DNA of 64,000 nucleotides from Nonomuraea glycinis. Lineage in GTDB: Bacteria; Actinomycetota; Actinomycetes; Streptosporangiales; Streptosporangiaceae. Position 1 is the stretch's first letter. Every line of letters begins with the position of its first letter. Where the stretch lies: assembly GCF_014646515.1 (NCBI RefSeq), contig NZ_BMNK01000006.1, forward strand, positions 372,001 through 436,000, written 5' to 3'. Positions 49,482 through 58,120 of the stretch are shown piece by piece. Under the pieces are notes generated by a model that saw only the letters and a program-made list of their open reading frames with translations, did no database searches and had not been told where the DNA came from. A program made the position numbers and the translations under genes.

Positions 49482-50222
49482 TCAGGAGAACCGGCGCCCT
49501 TCGTCGCGCCGGTAGGCCCAGGCCGCCGCCGCCCCGGCGACCAGCGTCCAGATCACCAGCGTCACCAGGGGCAGCACCTTCGGCTCGACGCCCGTGGCCA
49601 GCCACCAGACCAGCTCACCCGCGCCCCGGCTGGGCACGAACCGCGAGATGGTCTCCACGAAGGCGGGCATCACCTGGAGGGGCATCATCAGCCCGCCCAC
49701 GATCGCCAGCGGGAAGAACAGGATCTGCGAGACCGCGATGGCCGCCTTCGACGGCATCGCGAAGCCGATGAACAGGCCGATCAGCATGAACGGGATCGAC
49801 GAGACGAGCACCGCCGCCACCCCGAGCAGTAAGCGCGGCACGGTGATGGTCGCCTCGGTGAACAGGCCCGCGATCACCAGCACCGGGATCACCGAGATGA
49901 GCATCATGCCCATGGTGGTCAGGATCCGCCCGGCGAAGCGCGGGAACGGGCCCGCGGGCAGGGTGCGCAGGTAGGGGTTCCAGGGCTGCTCGCGATCCTG
50001 CGAGACCGAGATGGACAGCGACATCAGCGCCGCCGACATCGCGCCGATCAGCATCATCGACCCCGTCGCGGTCGTCGCCGCGAGCGGGTCGCCGCCGGCG
50101 AACGGCACCACGAACGCCAGCATCGAGATGGCCGGGAACAGCGAGCTGGCCAGCAGGCCGATCGGCACCCGGAGCTGCTCCAGGGCCTGGTAGCGGGTGT
50201 GGGCGAGGATCAGGCTAGACAT
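49482..50222 (-). CDS. ABC-2 type transporter permease
   Basis: A 246-residue membrane protein with six helices of the ABC2 membrane family (MLAFVVPFAGG, GAMSAALMSLSISVSQDREQPWNPYLRTLPAGPFPRFAGRIL). It is the pore of an export or drug-resistance ABC system. Its ATG overlaps the ATPase stop by 8 bp. It is the last gene of a four-gene operon. Confidence 0.9.
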   Translation of the reverse strand: MSSLILAHTRYQALEQLRVPIGLLASSLFPAISMLAFVVPFAGGDPLAATTATGSMMLIGAMSAALMSLSISVSQDREQPWNPYLRTLPAGPFPRFAGRILTTMGMMLISVIPVLVIAGLFTEATITVPRLLLGVAAVLVSSIPFMLIGLFIGFAMPSKAAIAVSQILFFPLAIVGGLMMPLQVMPAFVETISRFVPSRGAGELVWWLATGVEPKVLPLVTLVIWTLVAGAAAAWAYRRDEGRRFS

Positions 50223-51096
50223 GGGACGCCTCCTTGGCGGTGATGGCGAGGAAGGCCTCTTCGAGAGAGGTAGGCCTGATCTCCAGGCCGGAGAACGCGG
50301 CGCCGCTGCGCACCAGCTCGACCACCAGCCGGTCAGGGTCGGCGGTGACCAGGTGGACGCGGCCGTCCTCGCGGTGGTGGGCGATCACCCCGGGCAGCTC
50401 GGGCAGCTCGGCCGCGACCAGGGAGACGCGTCGTACGCCGACCATGTCGCGGATGGCCTGGACGGTGTCGTCGGCGAGCACCCGGCCCTGGCCGACGACC
50501 ACCACCCGCTGCGCCAGCGCCTCGATCTCCTCCAGATAGTGGCTGGTCAGCAGCACCGTGCCGCCTTCGGCGTGGAAGGCCCTGATGCCGTCCCAGAGCG
50601 CCCGCCTGGCCTCGACGTCGAGCCCGGTGGTCGGCTCGTCCAGGAAGACCAGCCGGGGGTTGCCCGCGAACGCCAGCGCCACCGCCAGCCGCCGCTTCTG
50701 CCCGCCGGACAGGCCGCCGATCTGGCGCTTGACCAGGTCGCCGAGGTCGAAGCGGGCCAGCAGCTCGGACCTGTCGGCCCGGTCCGGGAAGTGCGCGGAC
50801 ACGAAGTCGACGAGCTCGCCGACCCGGAGCACCTCGGGCAGGCCGCTCTCCTGCGGCGTGACGCCGATGCCGCGCCGGACCAGCGGGTCGGCGGGGGAGC
50901 CGCCGAGCACCTCGACCGTGCCGGAGGTGGGGCGGCGCAGTCCCACGAACAGGTTGATGAGGGTGGACTTGCCCGCGCCGTTGGGGCCGAGCAGGCCGAC
51001 CAGCTCGCCGGGGCGGATGTCGAGGGAGACGCTGTCGAGGGCGAGCGTGCTCCCGTAGCGCCGGGTGACCTCGACCGTTCTGGCGAGGACTGTCAT
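50215..51096 (-). CDS. ABC transporter ATPase (ABC-2 export type)
   Basis: A 293-residue ATPase. Walker A is GPNGAGKST, signature LSGGQKRRLAVALAF, Walker B LVFLDEPTTGLD, with SHYLEEIEALAQR after. It drives the partner permease. Its ATG overlaps the regulator's stop (ATGA, 51093-51096). Confidence 0.93.
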   Translation of the reverse strand: MTVLARTVEVTRRYGSTLALDSVSLDIRPGELVGLLGPNGAGKSTLINLFVGLRRPTSGTVEVLGGSPADPLVRRGIGVTPQESGLPEVLRVGELVDFVSAHFPDRADRSELLARFDLGDLVKRQIGGLSGGQKRRLAVALAFAGNPRLVFLDEPTTGLDVEARRALWDGIRAFHAEGGTVLLTSHYLEEIEALAQRVVVVGQGRVLADDTVQAIRDMVGVRRVSLVAAELPELPGVIAHHREDGRVHLVTADPDRLVVELVRSGAAFSGLEIRPTSLEEAFLAITAKEASHV

Positions 51097-51416
51097 GACG
51101 TGCCTCCTGCGGAGTCGAGTAGGGCGCGAATCGCCGTGGTGTAGTCCTCCAGGGCGAGCCGCCCGCGCTTGGTCAGCGCGACGAAGGTGATGGGGGTGCG
51201 GCCCTTGTGCGTCTTGATGATGTGCACGTAAGCCGCCTCTTCGAGCTTGGACAGGTGGACGGACAGGTTGCCGGCCGTCATGCCCAGCAGGTCCTTCAGC
51301 ACGGGGAAGGCGATCTCGTCGCCGTCGGCCAGCGTGTTGAGCGTGACCATCACGCGCAGCCTGGCCTGGGCGTGGATCACCGGGTCGAGCTCGGGCAGCG
51401 CGTGGTCCGCGGTCAC
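51093..51416 (-). CDS. Winged-helix regulator (ArsR/MarR-like, HTH_34 type)
   Basis: A 107-residue DNA-binding protein. It fits the winged-helix family placed beside ABC-2 exporters: LNTLADGDEIAFPVLKDLLGMTAGNLSVHLSKLEEAAYVHIIKTHKGRTPITFVALTKRGRLALEDY, where the recognition helix is MTAGNLSVHLSKL. GTG start overlapping the membrane-protein stop (GTGA). It most likely represses the operon from the ACTGGTTT palindrome at 52058. Confidence 0.85.
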   Translation of the reverse strand: MTADHALPELDPVIHAQARLRVMVTLNTLADGDEIAFPVLKDLLGMTAGNLSVHLSKLEEAAYVHIIKTHKGRTPITFVALTKRGRLALEDYTTAIRALLDSAGGTS

Positions 51417-52036
51417 GTGCGCCGCCGGAGCCAGAACGCGACCGCGATCTGCCCGCCGCCGAGCAGCACCGCCGCCAGCAGCGCGTGCCAGCCGGGGCCG
51501 AGGATCACCCCCAGCGCGTTCACCGCCGCGATCCAGACGCCCACGAAGAACATCGGCCAGTTGTGGTAGATCGCGCCGCCGGCCATGTAGAGGACGGCGA
51601 CCAGCATGAGGGCGATGCTCGACCAGAGCAGGCCGGCCTGGTGATCGGGCAGCATGGGGCTGAAGTGGGCGGCGATCACGGACATCAGGACCATGCCGGC
51701 GAACCAGGTGTAGCCGAACATCGCGCCCTTGGCCGCGGTCCCGCCCCGGATCACGCCGGTCATCCTGACGATCCCGAAGGCCGCCACGCCACCGGCCACC
51801 AGCAGCCCGCACATCAGCACGCTCATCGCCTGCGCCCAGCTGATCGGCGCGTAAGGGACCCCGTCGAGGCCGTAGTGCAGGAAGAAGGCGCCGAACCCGA
51901 GCAGCCAGGCGACACCCCACGGCCCGTAGAGCAGCAGCGGATCGCCGCGCAGCGCCCTCACGGTGGCGGCCCGCTGCTCCTCCATGAGACGGAGGGTGTC
52001 CTCGGGAGCGGGGGCCTGCTCCCCGTCGTCTGTCAT
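51413..52036 (-). CDS. Multi-helix membrane protein of the ABC-2 operon
   Basis: A 207-residue protein with a soluble N-terminus (EDTLRLMEEQRAATVRALRG) and five or six helices (LLYGPWGVAWLLGFGAFFLHYGL onward). It has no recognised enzymatic motif. It may be a sensor or accessory subunit of the exporter. The ATG is at 52036 with GAGGAG 9 nt upstream, not at farther in-frame starts. It is the first gene of a four-gene operon. Confidence 0.8.
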   Translation of the reverse strand: MTDDGEQAPAPEDTLRLMEEQRAATVRALRGDPLLLYGPWGVAWLLGFGAFFLHYGLDGVPYAPISWAQAMSVLMCGLLVAGGVAAFGIVRMTGVIRGGTAAKGAMFGYTWFAGMVLMSVIAAHFSPMLPDHQAGLLWSSIALMLVAVLYMAGGAIYHNWPMFFVGVWIAAVNALGVILGPGWHALLAAVLLGGGQIAVAFWLRRRT

Positions 52037-52057
52037 GGCAACTCCTCTTGGCAGCAA

Positions 52058-52080
52058 ACTGGTTTGTCTTTTAAACCAGT
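52058..52080. promoter_or_regulatory. Operator palindrome of the ABC-2 exporter operon
   Basis: ACTGGTTT (52058-52065) and AAACCAGT (52073-52080) form a perfect 8-bp inverted repeat with a 7-bp A/T-rich spacer, 21 bp before the operon start. The operon's own winged-helix regulator is the likely binder. Confidence 0.7.
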
Positions 52081-52125
52081 CTGTCATGCCAAGCCAACGA
52101 GCGGGTCGCTCGGATGGTTCCCGGC

Positions 52126-53826
52126 TCAGCGGCGGGTCAGCACCTCGGACTCCCACAGGTCCCGGTAGTAGCCCGCCTGCCCGACGAGCTCGTCGTGGTG
52201 GCCGCGCTGCACGACCCGCCCTTCCTCCAGGACGACGATCTCGTCCACCCGCTCCAGGCCCTTGAGCCGGTGCGTGACGAGCAGCGTGGTGCGGTCGTGC
52301 GTCACGTCGAGCAGGTCTTCCATCAGCGCGTCGGCCGTCTCCTCGTCCAGCGCCTCGGCCGGCTCGTCCAGCAGCAGCACCGGCGGGTCGTACAGCAGCG
52401 CCCTGGCCAGCGCCAGCCGCTGCAACTGGCCGCCGGACACGGTGCCGCCGTCCTCGCCCAGCTCGGCGTCCCAGCCGGTCCGCTCGACCCAGTGCTCCAG
52501 GCGGGCATCCCGTACGGCGCGCAGCAGCTCCTCCTCGCCCGCCTCGGGCCCGGCCAGGCGCAGGTTGTCGCGCAGGGAAGTCTGGAAGATGTACGGATCC
52601 TGGGTGAGGCCGGTCATCAGCGCGCGAACGTCATCAGAGGCCATGTCCCTGCTGTCGACCCCATTGATCCTGATATTTCCTGACTCAGGGTCGACCAGCC
52701 GCATCAACGCCGCCAGCACCGTGCTCTTCCCGGCCCCGCTCGGCCCCACCAGCGCGACCCGCTTCCCCGGCGTCAACGTCAACGACACCCCATCGACCGC
52801 CGCCCGGCCATCCTCCTGGCCGGCGGGGGTTCGGGGAGCATGCCGTACGACCAGGTCGTTGATGTCGACGGTCAGCGGGGAGGCCGGAGGAGGGGCCGGC
52901 GCGGCCGGTTCGGTGATCATGGGGGGAGCGGACCGGACCTCGCGCAGCCGCCGCAGGGCCGCCAGCACGCCCGCGAGCCGCTCGCCCGCCGCGGCCAGCG
53001 GCAGCACGGGCTCGAAGGACACCAGCGCCGTCAGCGCGAGCACGGCGGTGGCCACCGTGCCGACGCCCGCGCTCTGCGCGATCAGCACGATCGCGGCCAC
53101 CGTCAGCCCCTGCACCAGGGTCCCGCCCGCCAGGGCCGTGGCGTGCACGCGAGCCTGGCGGCGTTCGAGCCCGGCCAGCCGCTCGTCGGCGGCCATCGCG
53201 TCGGCCAGGGCGCGGTCGCCGGCGCCGTACGCGGCCAGGTCCGCCGAGCCGTGCACCAGATCGGCCACCCGGCCGGCCAGCTCGGCCCTGGCCGGCGCGA
53301 TCCTGGCCGACCAGCGCCGCGCCGCCGTGGCCGTGCTCGCGGGCAGCAGTACCCCCGCCACCACCAGCCCGGCGGCCAGCACCAGCGCCGTGACGGGCAG
53401 CAGCGTCAGCCCGACGACCACCGCGGCCAGCCCGGCCATGGCGGCAGCGGCGGCCGGCAGCAGGCAGCGCACGAGCAGGTCCTGCACCGCCTCGGTGTCG
53501 TCCACCATCCGGCTCAGCAGGTCCGCGCCGCCATGCCTGGGCTGCCGGGGCGTGATGAGCGAGGCGTAGAGCCGCTCGCGGCTGTCCGCCTGGGCCCGCA
53601 GCGCCACGTCATGCCCGGTGAGCCGCTCGGCGTACCTGAACACGCCCCTGCTGGTGGCGAACGCCCGGGTGGCCACGATCGCCACGCTGAGCGCCGCCAG
53701 CGGCGGCTGCTCGGCCGCCCTCGTGATCAGCCAGGCGGCCGCGGCGATCAGCCCCAGCCCGGCCAGGTCGGCCGCGCCCCCGGCCAGCGCGGCCAGGACC
53801 AGCCGCCACCCCATGCGCCGGTTCAC
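52126..53826 (-). CDS. cydC: Thiol-reductant ABC exporter subunit CydC
   Basis: A 566-residue half-transporter with six helices then an ATPase domain: Walker A GPSGAGKSTVL, signature TVSGGQLQRLALARAL, Walker B VLLLDEPAEALDEE, His loop LLVTHRLKGLE. With CydD it exports cysteine/glutathione-type thiols to the outside, needed for cytochrome bd maturation. Start ATG overlaps the cydD stop by ATGA. Confidence 0.93.
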   Translation of the reverse strand: MNRRMGWRLVLAALAGGAADLAGLGLIAAAAWLITRAAEQPPLAALSVAIVATRAFATSRGVFRYAERLTGHDVALRAQADSRERLYASLITPRQPRHGGADLLSRMVDDTEAVQDLLVRCLLPAAAAAMAGLAAVVVGLTLLPVTALVLAAGLVVAGVLLPASTATAARRWSARIAPARAELAGRVADLVHGSADLAAYGAGDRALADAMAADERLAGLERRQARVHATALAGGTLVQGLTVAAIVLIAQSAGVGTVATAVLALTALVSFEPVLPLAAAGERLAGVLAALRRLREVRSAPPMITEPAAPAPPPASPLTVDINDLVVRHAPRTPAGQEDGRAAVDGVSLTLTPGKRVALVGPSGAGKSTVLAALMRLVDPESGNIRINGVDSRDMASDDVRALMTGLTQDPYIFQTSLRDNLRLAGPEAGEEELLRAVRDARLEHWVERTGWDAELGEDGGTVSGGQLQRLALARALLYDPPVLLLDEPAEALDEETADALMEDLLDVTHDRTTLLVTHRLKGLERVDEIVVLEEGRVVQRGHHDELVGQAGYYRDLWESEVLTRR

Positions 53827-55751
53827 GCTTCGCTCCTCGTGCTCGTCGATCCCGTACGCGGACTCACCGCTGGGTCCCGGTCCGCTCGTTCCTGGTTCGC
53901 TCGTTCCTGGTCCGCTCCATCGGCGGGTCGGCCGTTCCCTCCGTGGTCGTTCGTGACGCGGCGGTCCGCCTGATTCCCGGGGGCGGAGCCGGACGTCGTA
54001 TCCGCGATCACCCGGCCGCCATGGAGGCGGATCACCCGGTCCGCGAGCTCGATCATCGCCGGGCGGTGGGCCACGATGACGGCGGTGCGGCCGTGGCAGA
54101 GGCCGGCGGTCGCGGCGACCACGGCCGCCTCGCTGCGGCCGTCGAGCCGGGCCGTGGGCTCGTCCAGCAGCAGGACCGGTGCCGAAGGCCGGCAGAAGGC
54201 TCTGGCCAGGGCGATGCGCTGGCGCTGGCCCGCGGACAGGTTCGCGCCCCGCTCGCCGACCTGGGTCTCGTACCCCTGGGGGAGCTCGTCGATGAAGTCG
54301 TGCACGTGGGCGGCCGTGGCCGCCTGCCGGACCTCCTGGAGGGACGCGGCCGGGGCGCCGAGCCGGATGTTGCCGGCCACCGTGGTGGTGAACAGATGCG
54401 GACGCTGCGGCACGAACGCCAGGCGAGCGCGCCAGCCGTCCAGGTCGAGCTCACGCAGATCGGTCCCGTCGACCAGGACCCGGCCCTCGGACGGCCGTAC
54501 GAAGCCGAGCAGCAAGCTGAGCAGCGTGCTCTTGCCGCCGCCACTCTCGCCGACCAGCGCCACCCGCTCGCCGGGCTCGATGGTGAGCGTGACATGTTCG
54601 AGCGCGGGATCGTCACGCCCGGGATAGCGGACGGTGACGTCCTCCAGCCGGATACGCGGCGGCCCACCCGGCAACGCCCGCGGCGCAGCCCCCACCCCAG
54701 GCGAGCCGCGGCCGGCCCCGCGATGATCGGCAGGCGCACCGCCGTGGGGTGCGGGCGCGGTGGGGGGTGCGGATGCGCTGGGGGCGGGCGTGTGATCGAG
54801 AGGCGCCGTGGTGGGGTCGGACTCGCGGTCCAGTACGGCGAAGGCGGCGTCGGCGGCGGCCACTCCCTCCATCGAGGCGTGGAACCGCGTGCCCATGGCG
54901 CGCAGCGGCAGGTACGCCTCCGGCGCCAGCAGCAGCACCAGCAGGGCGGTCGTCAGGTCGAGCGAGCCGCCCAGCAGCCGCAGCCCGATGGGCACGGCCA
55001 CCAGCGCCAGCGACAGCGACGCGCACAGCTCCAGCACCAGCGACGACAGGAACGCCACCCGCAGCGTCCGCATGGTGGCGCCCCGGTGGGCGTCGGCGAC
55101 CCGCTCGATGACCGTCGCCTGGTAGCGGGCCCGGCCGAAGGCGCGCAGCGTGGGCAGGCCGCGGACCACGTCGAGGAAGTGCCCGCCGAGCCGGGACAGC
55201 GCCTGGAACTGCCGCTCGGTGACGGCCTTGGTGGTCATGCCGACCAGCGCGCCGAAGATCGGGATCAACGGCAGGGTGACCAGCACGATGACGGCACTGG
55301 CCAGGTCGGCGGCGAACAGCCGGACGAGCACCGCGACCGGGACCACCGCGGCCACGGCGATCGCGGGCAGGTAGCCGGTCAGGTAGGCGTCGAGGCCATC
55401 GAGGCCGCGTCCGGTGAGGGTGACGAGCTCGCCCGAGCGGTGCCCGGCCAGCCGTGCCGGGCCGAGCTCCCGCAGCCTGGCCAGCAGGCGGTGCCGGAGC
55501 GCGGACTTGACGCCGGTGGCGGTGCGGCCGGCGTACACGCCCTGGGTCCACGCCAGCAGCGCCCGCAGGCCGACCACCGCGGCCACCCCGGCGAGCGCGA
55601 CGGCGGCGAACCGGCCCGACAGCACTCCGGCCAGCAGTTCGGCCTGCACCAGGACGAGCAGCCCCGCCGCCACCGCCGCGACGAAGGTGACGGCGAGGTG
55701 GCGGCGTACCGACTGCTCGGCCCGCATCAGGCGCAGGAGGTCCTTGTGCAC
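53823..55751 (-). CDS. cydD: Thiol-reductant ABC exporter subunit CydD
   Basis: A 642-residue half-transporter. The membrane domain is residues 20-300; a long Pro/Ala/Gly linker (about 320-355) precedes the ATPase domain with Walker A GESGGGKSTLL, signature NLSAGQRQRIALARAF and Walker B VLLLDEPTARLD. The C-terminal tail is an unusual hydrophilic extension with a 15-bp in-frame tandem repeat (53883-53918, encoding QERAN/QERAD). GTG start. Follows cydB at 6 bp. Confidence 0.93.
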   Translation of the reverse strand: MHKDLLRLMRAEQSVRRHLAVTFVAAVAAGLLVLVQAELLAGVLSGRFAAVALAGVAAVVGLRALLAWTQGVYAGRTATGVKSALRHRLLARLRELGPARLAGHRSGELVTLTGRGLDGLDAYLTGYLPAIAVAAVVPVAVLVRLFAADLASAVIVLVTLPLIPIFGALVGMTTKAVTERQFQALSRLGGHFLDVVRGLPTLRAFGRARYQATVIERVADAHRGATMRTLRVAFLSSLVLELCASLSLALVAVPIGLRLLGGSLDLTTALLVLLLAPEAYLPLRAMGTRFHASMEGVAAADAAFAVLDRESDPTTAPLDHTPAPSASAPPTAPAPHGGAPADHRGAGRGSPGVGAAPRALPGGPPRIRLEDVTVRYPGRDDPALEHVTLTIEPGERVALVGESGGGKSTLLSLLLGFVRPSEGRVLVDGTDLRELDLDGWRARLAFVPQRPHLFTTTVAGNIRLGAPAASLQEVRQAATAAHVHDFIDELPQGYETQVGERGANLSAGQRQRIALARAFCRPSAPVLLLDEPTARLDGRSEAAVVAATAGLCHGRTAVIVAHRPAMIELADRVIRLHGGRVIADTTSGSAPGNQADRRVTNDHGGNGRPADGADQERANQERADRDPAVSPRTGSTSTRSEA

Positions 55752-55757
55752 GTGTCC

Positions 55758-56522
55758 TCAGAAGAACGATGGGATCCGGTTGGCGGCCTTACCTGGGCGG
55801 AAAGTGCGCCATGTCCATACTTGCGCGCCCAGCATGATGGGTGCGAACGGCAGGACCATGAGACTGAGCACACTCAGCGTGGCGGTGGGCGCGCTGTGGT
55901 CGAGCAGATGCCCCATGCCGCCCGCCAGCACGGCTATGGCGGGGAGCGCGGCGAGCAGCCCCGTGCCCAGCAGAGCGCGCCCCGGCCGGGTGGCCCCCGC
56001 GAACCCGGGCGCCCGCCAGGCCAGGAACGTCCAGCCGTGGAAGGCGAACAGCAGCGTCACCACCACGCCCAGCAGCAGCCCCAGCGGATGCAGCGGCGAC
56101 GAGGCGAACCCGGTTGCCGCCGCGTACAGCGCGACCCCCCAGCCGAACGACAGCCCCAGCGAGCCGGCCGTGATCATCAGGTCCCAGAACCGCCGCCAGA
56201 CCGGGCCGTCGATCCTGCGCCGGAACCACAGCCCGGCGTCACGCACCACCCACGCCAGCAGCATCCCCACCACGAGCGGGTAGAGCCCGAACAGCACCTC
56301 GCCTTCGAGCAGCGGATAGGCGCCGACGAGCGTCCCGGCCACCGCCACCAGCCACACCTCGTTGGCCAGCACGAACGGCGCGACGGCGGCGACCATGCGA
56401 TCCCGGTCCTCGCCGGTCCGGCCGAGCACCGGTAACAGCAGCCCGACTCCCAGGTCGAAGCCCTCCAGGGCGAAGTAGCCGGCCAGCAGCACGGCGAAGA
56501 CGGCGTACCAGATCAGTTCCAT
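55758..56522 (-). CDS. cydB: Cytochrome bd oxidase subunit II, short form
   Basis: A 254-residue membrane protein with about seven helices. It has the CydB opening MELIWYAVFAVLLAGYFALEGFDLGVGLLLPVLGR and FVLANEVWLVAVAGTLVGAYP (conserved NEVWL), and FHGWTFLAWRA. E. coli CydB has 379 residues, so this copy is some 125 shorter, with the last helices missing. It stabilises CydA. Start ATG at 56522; it is 11 bp after cydA. Its length is odd and matches the short CydA. Confidence 0.85.
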   Translation of the reverse strand: MELIWYAVFAVLLAGYFALEGFDLGVGLLLPVLGRTGEDRDRMVAAVAPFVLANEVWLVAVAGTLVGAYPLLEGEVLFGLYPLVVGMLLAWVVRDAGLWFRRRIDGPVWRRFWDLMITAGSLGLSFGWGVALYAAATGFASSPLHPLGLLLGVVVTLLFAFHGWTFLAWRAPGFAGATRPGRALLGTGLLAALPAIAVLAGGMGHLLDHSAPTATLSVLSLMVLPFAPIMLGAQVWTWRTFRPGKAANRIPSFF

Positions 56523-56533
56523 GGCGAGCACTC

Positions 56534-57694
56534 CTAGGAGGACAGCGCGGGGGCGCGCTGCTCGGCTGCGGCGCCGAGGTCGAGGTCGTCCGGGCCGCGC
56601 TTGATCAGCCGGGCGATGAGCACGTAGTCGACGATCGCGAGCATCCCGAGCACCGCGACGAAGCCGACGAGGGAGGCGGTGACCATGCCGGCGGTGAGCC
56701 CTGGCGACAGGGCGTCGGCCACGGTCAGTTTCTCCCAGATCATCCAGGGCTGCCGTCCCAGCTCCCTGGCCAGCCAGCCGACGATCGCCATCGCGAAGGG
56801 CACCGGCGTGAGCGCGATGAGGATCGGGTGCGTCCACCGCCACCGCGGCAGGACGGCGATCAACGGCAGCATGAAGAACAGCACGACCAGGGCCAGCAGA
56901 TTGCCGCCCTCCATCATGATCGAGAGCGGGATCGCGGCGGTGTCGCCGTCGAACTTGCCCTCCGGGACGCCGACGAACTGCATGTAGCCGAAACTCAGGG
57001 TCAAGAAGATGCCGATCGAGGCGGCGAGCACGCCCATGCGCAGCGACCGGGTGAAGAACTCCACCTCAACGGTACGGCGGCGCAGCTGGTAGGCGCTGGC
57101 CCCGACGAGCACCATCGCCCCGGTGAACAGCCCGGCCCCCAGCACGTGCGGGAAGGAGAAGATCAGGGCCTTGTTCGTCAGCAGCGCGCCGAAGTCGGTC
57201 AGTTCGAGCCGCCCGCCGGACAGCACCGCCCCCGCCGGGTTCTGCAGGAAGGAGTTGGCGACCATGATGAAGAAGGCGCTGGCGTAGGCCGTGGCGGTCA
57301 CCAGCCAGATGCAGGCCAGGTGGGCCCACTTCGGCAGCTTCCCCCACCCGAAGATCCACAGACCCAGGAAGGTCGACTCCAGGAAGAACGCGACCAGCGT
57401 CTCCATGGCCAGCGGGGCGCCGAACACGTCGCCCGCGTAGTCGGTCAGCCCGCTCCACGACAGCCCGAACTGGAACTCCATCACCAGCCCGGTGACGATG
57501 CCCAGCGCGTAGTTGATCACGTAGAGCTGGCCCCAGAACCGGGTCATCCGCTCGTGCAGCGGCCTGCCGGACCACGCCCAGCGCGTGTGCATGATCGCCA
57601 CCAGCGGCGCCAGCCCGAGGGTGAGCACGACGAACAGGAAGTGCAGACTCCCTGTCGCCGCGAACTGCAATCGGGCCAGATCGAGTACGTCCAT
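56534..57694 (-). CDS. cydA: Cytochrome bd oxidase subunit I, without Q-loop
   Basis: A 386-residue quinol oxidase-like subunit. Heme b595 ligand His18 (GSLHFLF), Glu98 (METL) and Glu106 (FFLEST), His183 (FPHVLGAG) and Met260 (LSIMMEGGN) match E. coli H19, E99, E107, H186 and M393; GRQPW lies at 313-317. The gap from His183 to Met260 is 77 residues, against 207 in E. coli: the Q-loop (with Lys252/Glu257) is gone. It still looks able to bind three hemes and reduce oxygen, but quinol binding must differ. First gene of cydABDC, divergent from a PadR gene. Confidence 0.88.
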   Translation of the reverse strand: MDVLDLARLQFAATGSLHFLFVVLTLGLAPLVAIMHTRWAWSGRPLHERMTRFWGQLYVINYALGIVTGLVMEFQFGLSWSGLTDYAGDVFGAPLAMETLVAFFLESTFLGLWIFGWGKLPKWAHLACIWLVTATAYASAFFIMVANSFLQNPAGAVLSGGRLELTDFGALLTNKALIFSFPHVLGAGLFTGAMVLVGASAYQLRRRTVEVEFFTRSLRMGVLAASIGIFLTLSFGYMQFVGVPEGKFDGDTAAIPLSIMMEGGNLLALVVLFFMLPLIAVLPRWRWTHPILIALTPVPFAMAIVGWLARELGRQPWMIWEKLTVADALSPGLTAGMVTASLVGFVAVLGMLAIVDYVLIARLIKRGPDDLDLGAAAEQRAPALSS

Positions 57695-57733
57695 CGCTTC
57701 ACATCCCGTCGTTATGTCTGTCTACCTATAGAG

Positions 57734-57749
57734 AGCCTACATGTAGGCT
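57734..57749. promoter_or_regulatory. Palindrome between cydA and the PadR gene
   Basis: AGCCTACATGTAGGCT is a perfect 16-bp palindrome in the 90-bp divergent gap; related half-sites TCTACCTATA and TCTACATGA flank it. The TACATGTA core fits PadR operators (ATGT/ACAT). It probably controls cydABDC and padR together. Confidence 0.7.
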
Positions 57750-57784
57750 GTCTACATGACGAGTCGTTGCCTAGGATCGTGGTC

Positions 57785-58120
57785 ATGAATCCCGACGCGC
57801 TCCGGGGCCACATGGACGCCCTGCTGCTGTCCGTGCTGGAGCGAGAGCCGCTGCACGGCTACGCCATCATCGAGGCCCTCCAGGAGCGCAGCGGCGGTGC
57901 GCTCAGCGTGCCGACCGGCACCGTCTATCCGGCGCTGCGCAAGCTGGAGCGCGCCGGCCTGCTGTCCAGCGAATGGGCCACGGTGAGCGGCCGCCGTCGG
58001 CGCACCTACCGGCTGACCGACTCCGGCAGCAAGCAGCTGCAGGGGGAGCGGTCGGCCTGGCAGGAGTTCGCCACCGTGATCGGCGGCGTGCTGCGGCCGG
58101 AGGTCAGGCCGTCCGGCTGA
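57785..58120 (+). CDS. PadR-family transcriptional regulator
   Basis: A 111-residue winged-helix protein. It has the PadR core MDALLLSVLEREPLHGYAIIEALQERSGGALSVPTGTVYPALRKLERAGLLSSEW and RRRTYRLTDSGSKQL. It usually represses by binding ATGTnnnACAT-type palindromes. Its position opposite cydA suggests redox control of the oxidase. Its stop overlaps the end of the convergent gene by 17 bp. Confidence 0.9.
   Translation: MNPDALRGHMDALLLSVLEREPLHGYAIIEALQERSGGALSVPTGTVYPALRKLERAGLLSSEWATVSGRRRRTYRLTDSGSKQLQGERSAWQEFATVIGGVLRPEVRPSG

Noticed and set aside
53943..56435. Long open plus-strand frame through cydD and cydB
   Set aside because: It is antisense to two clear genes, rich in Arg/Gly/Gln/His as antisense GC-rich frames are, with no recognisable domain.
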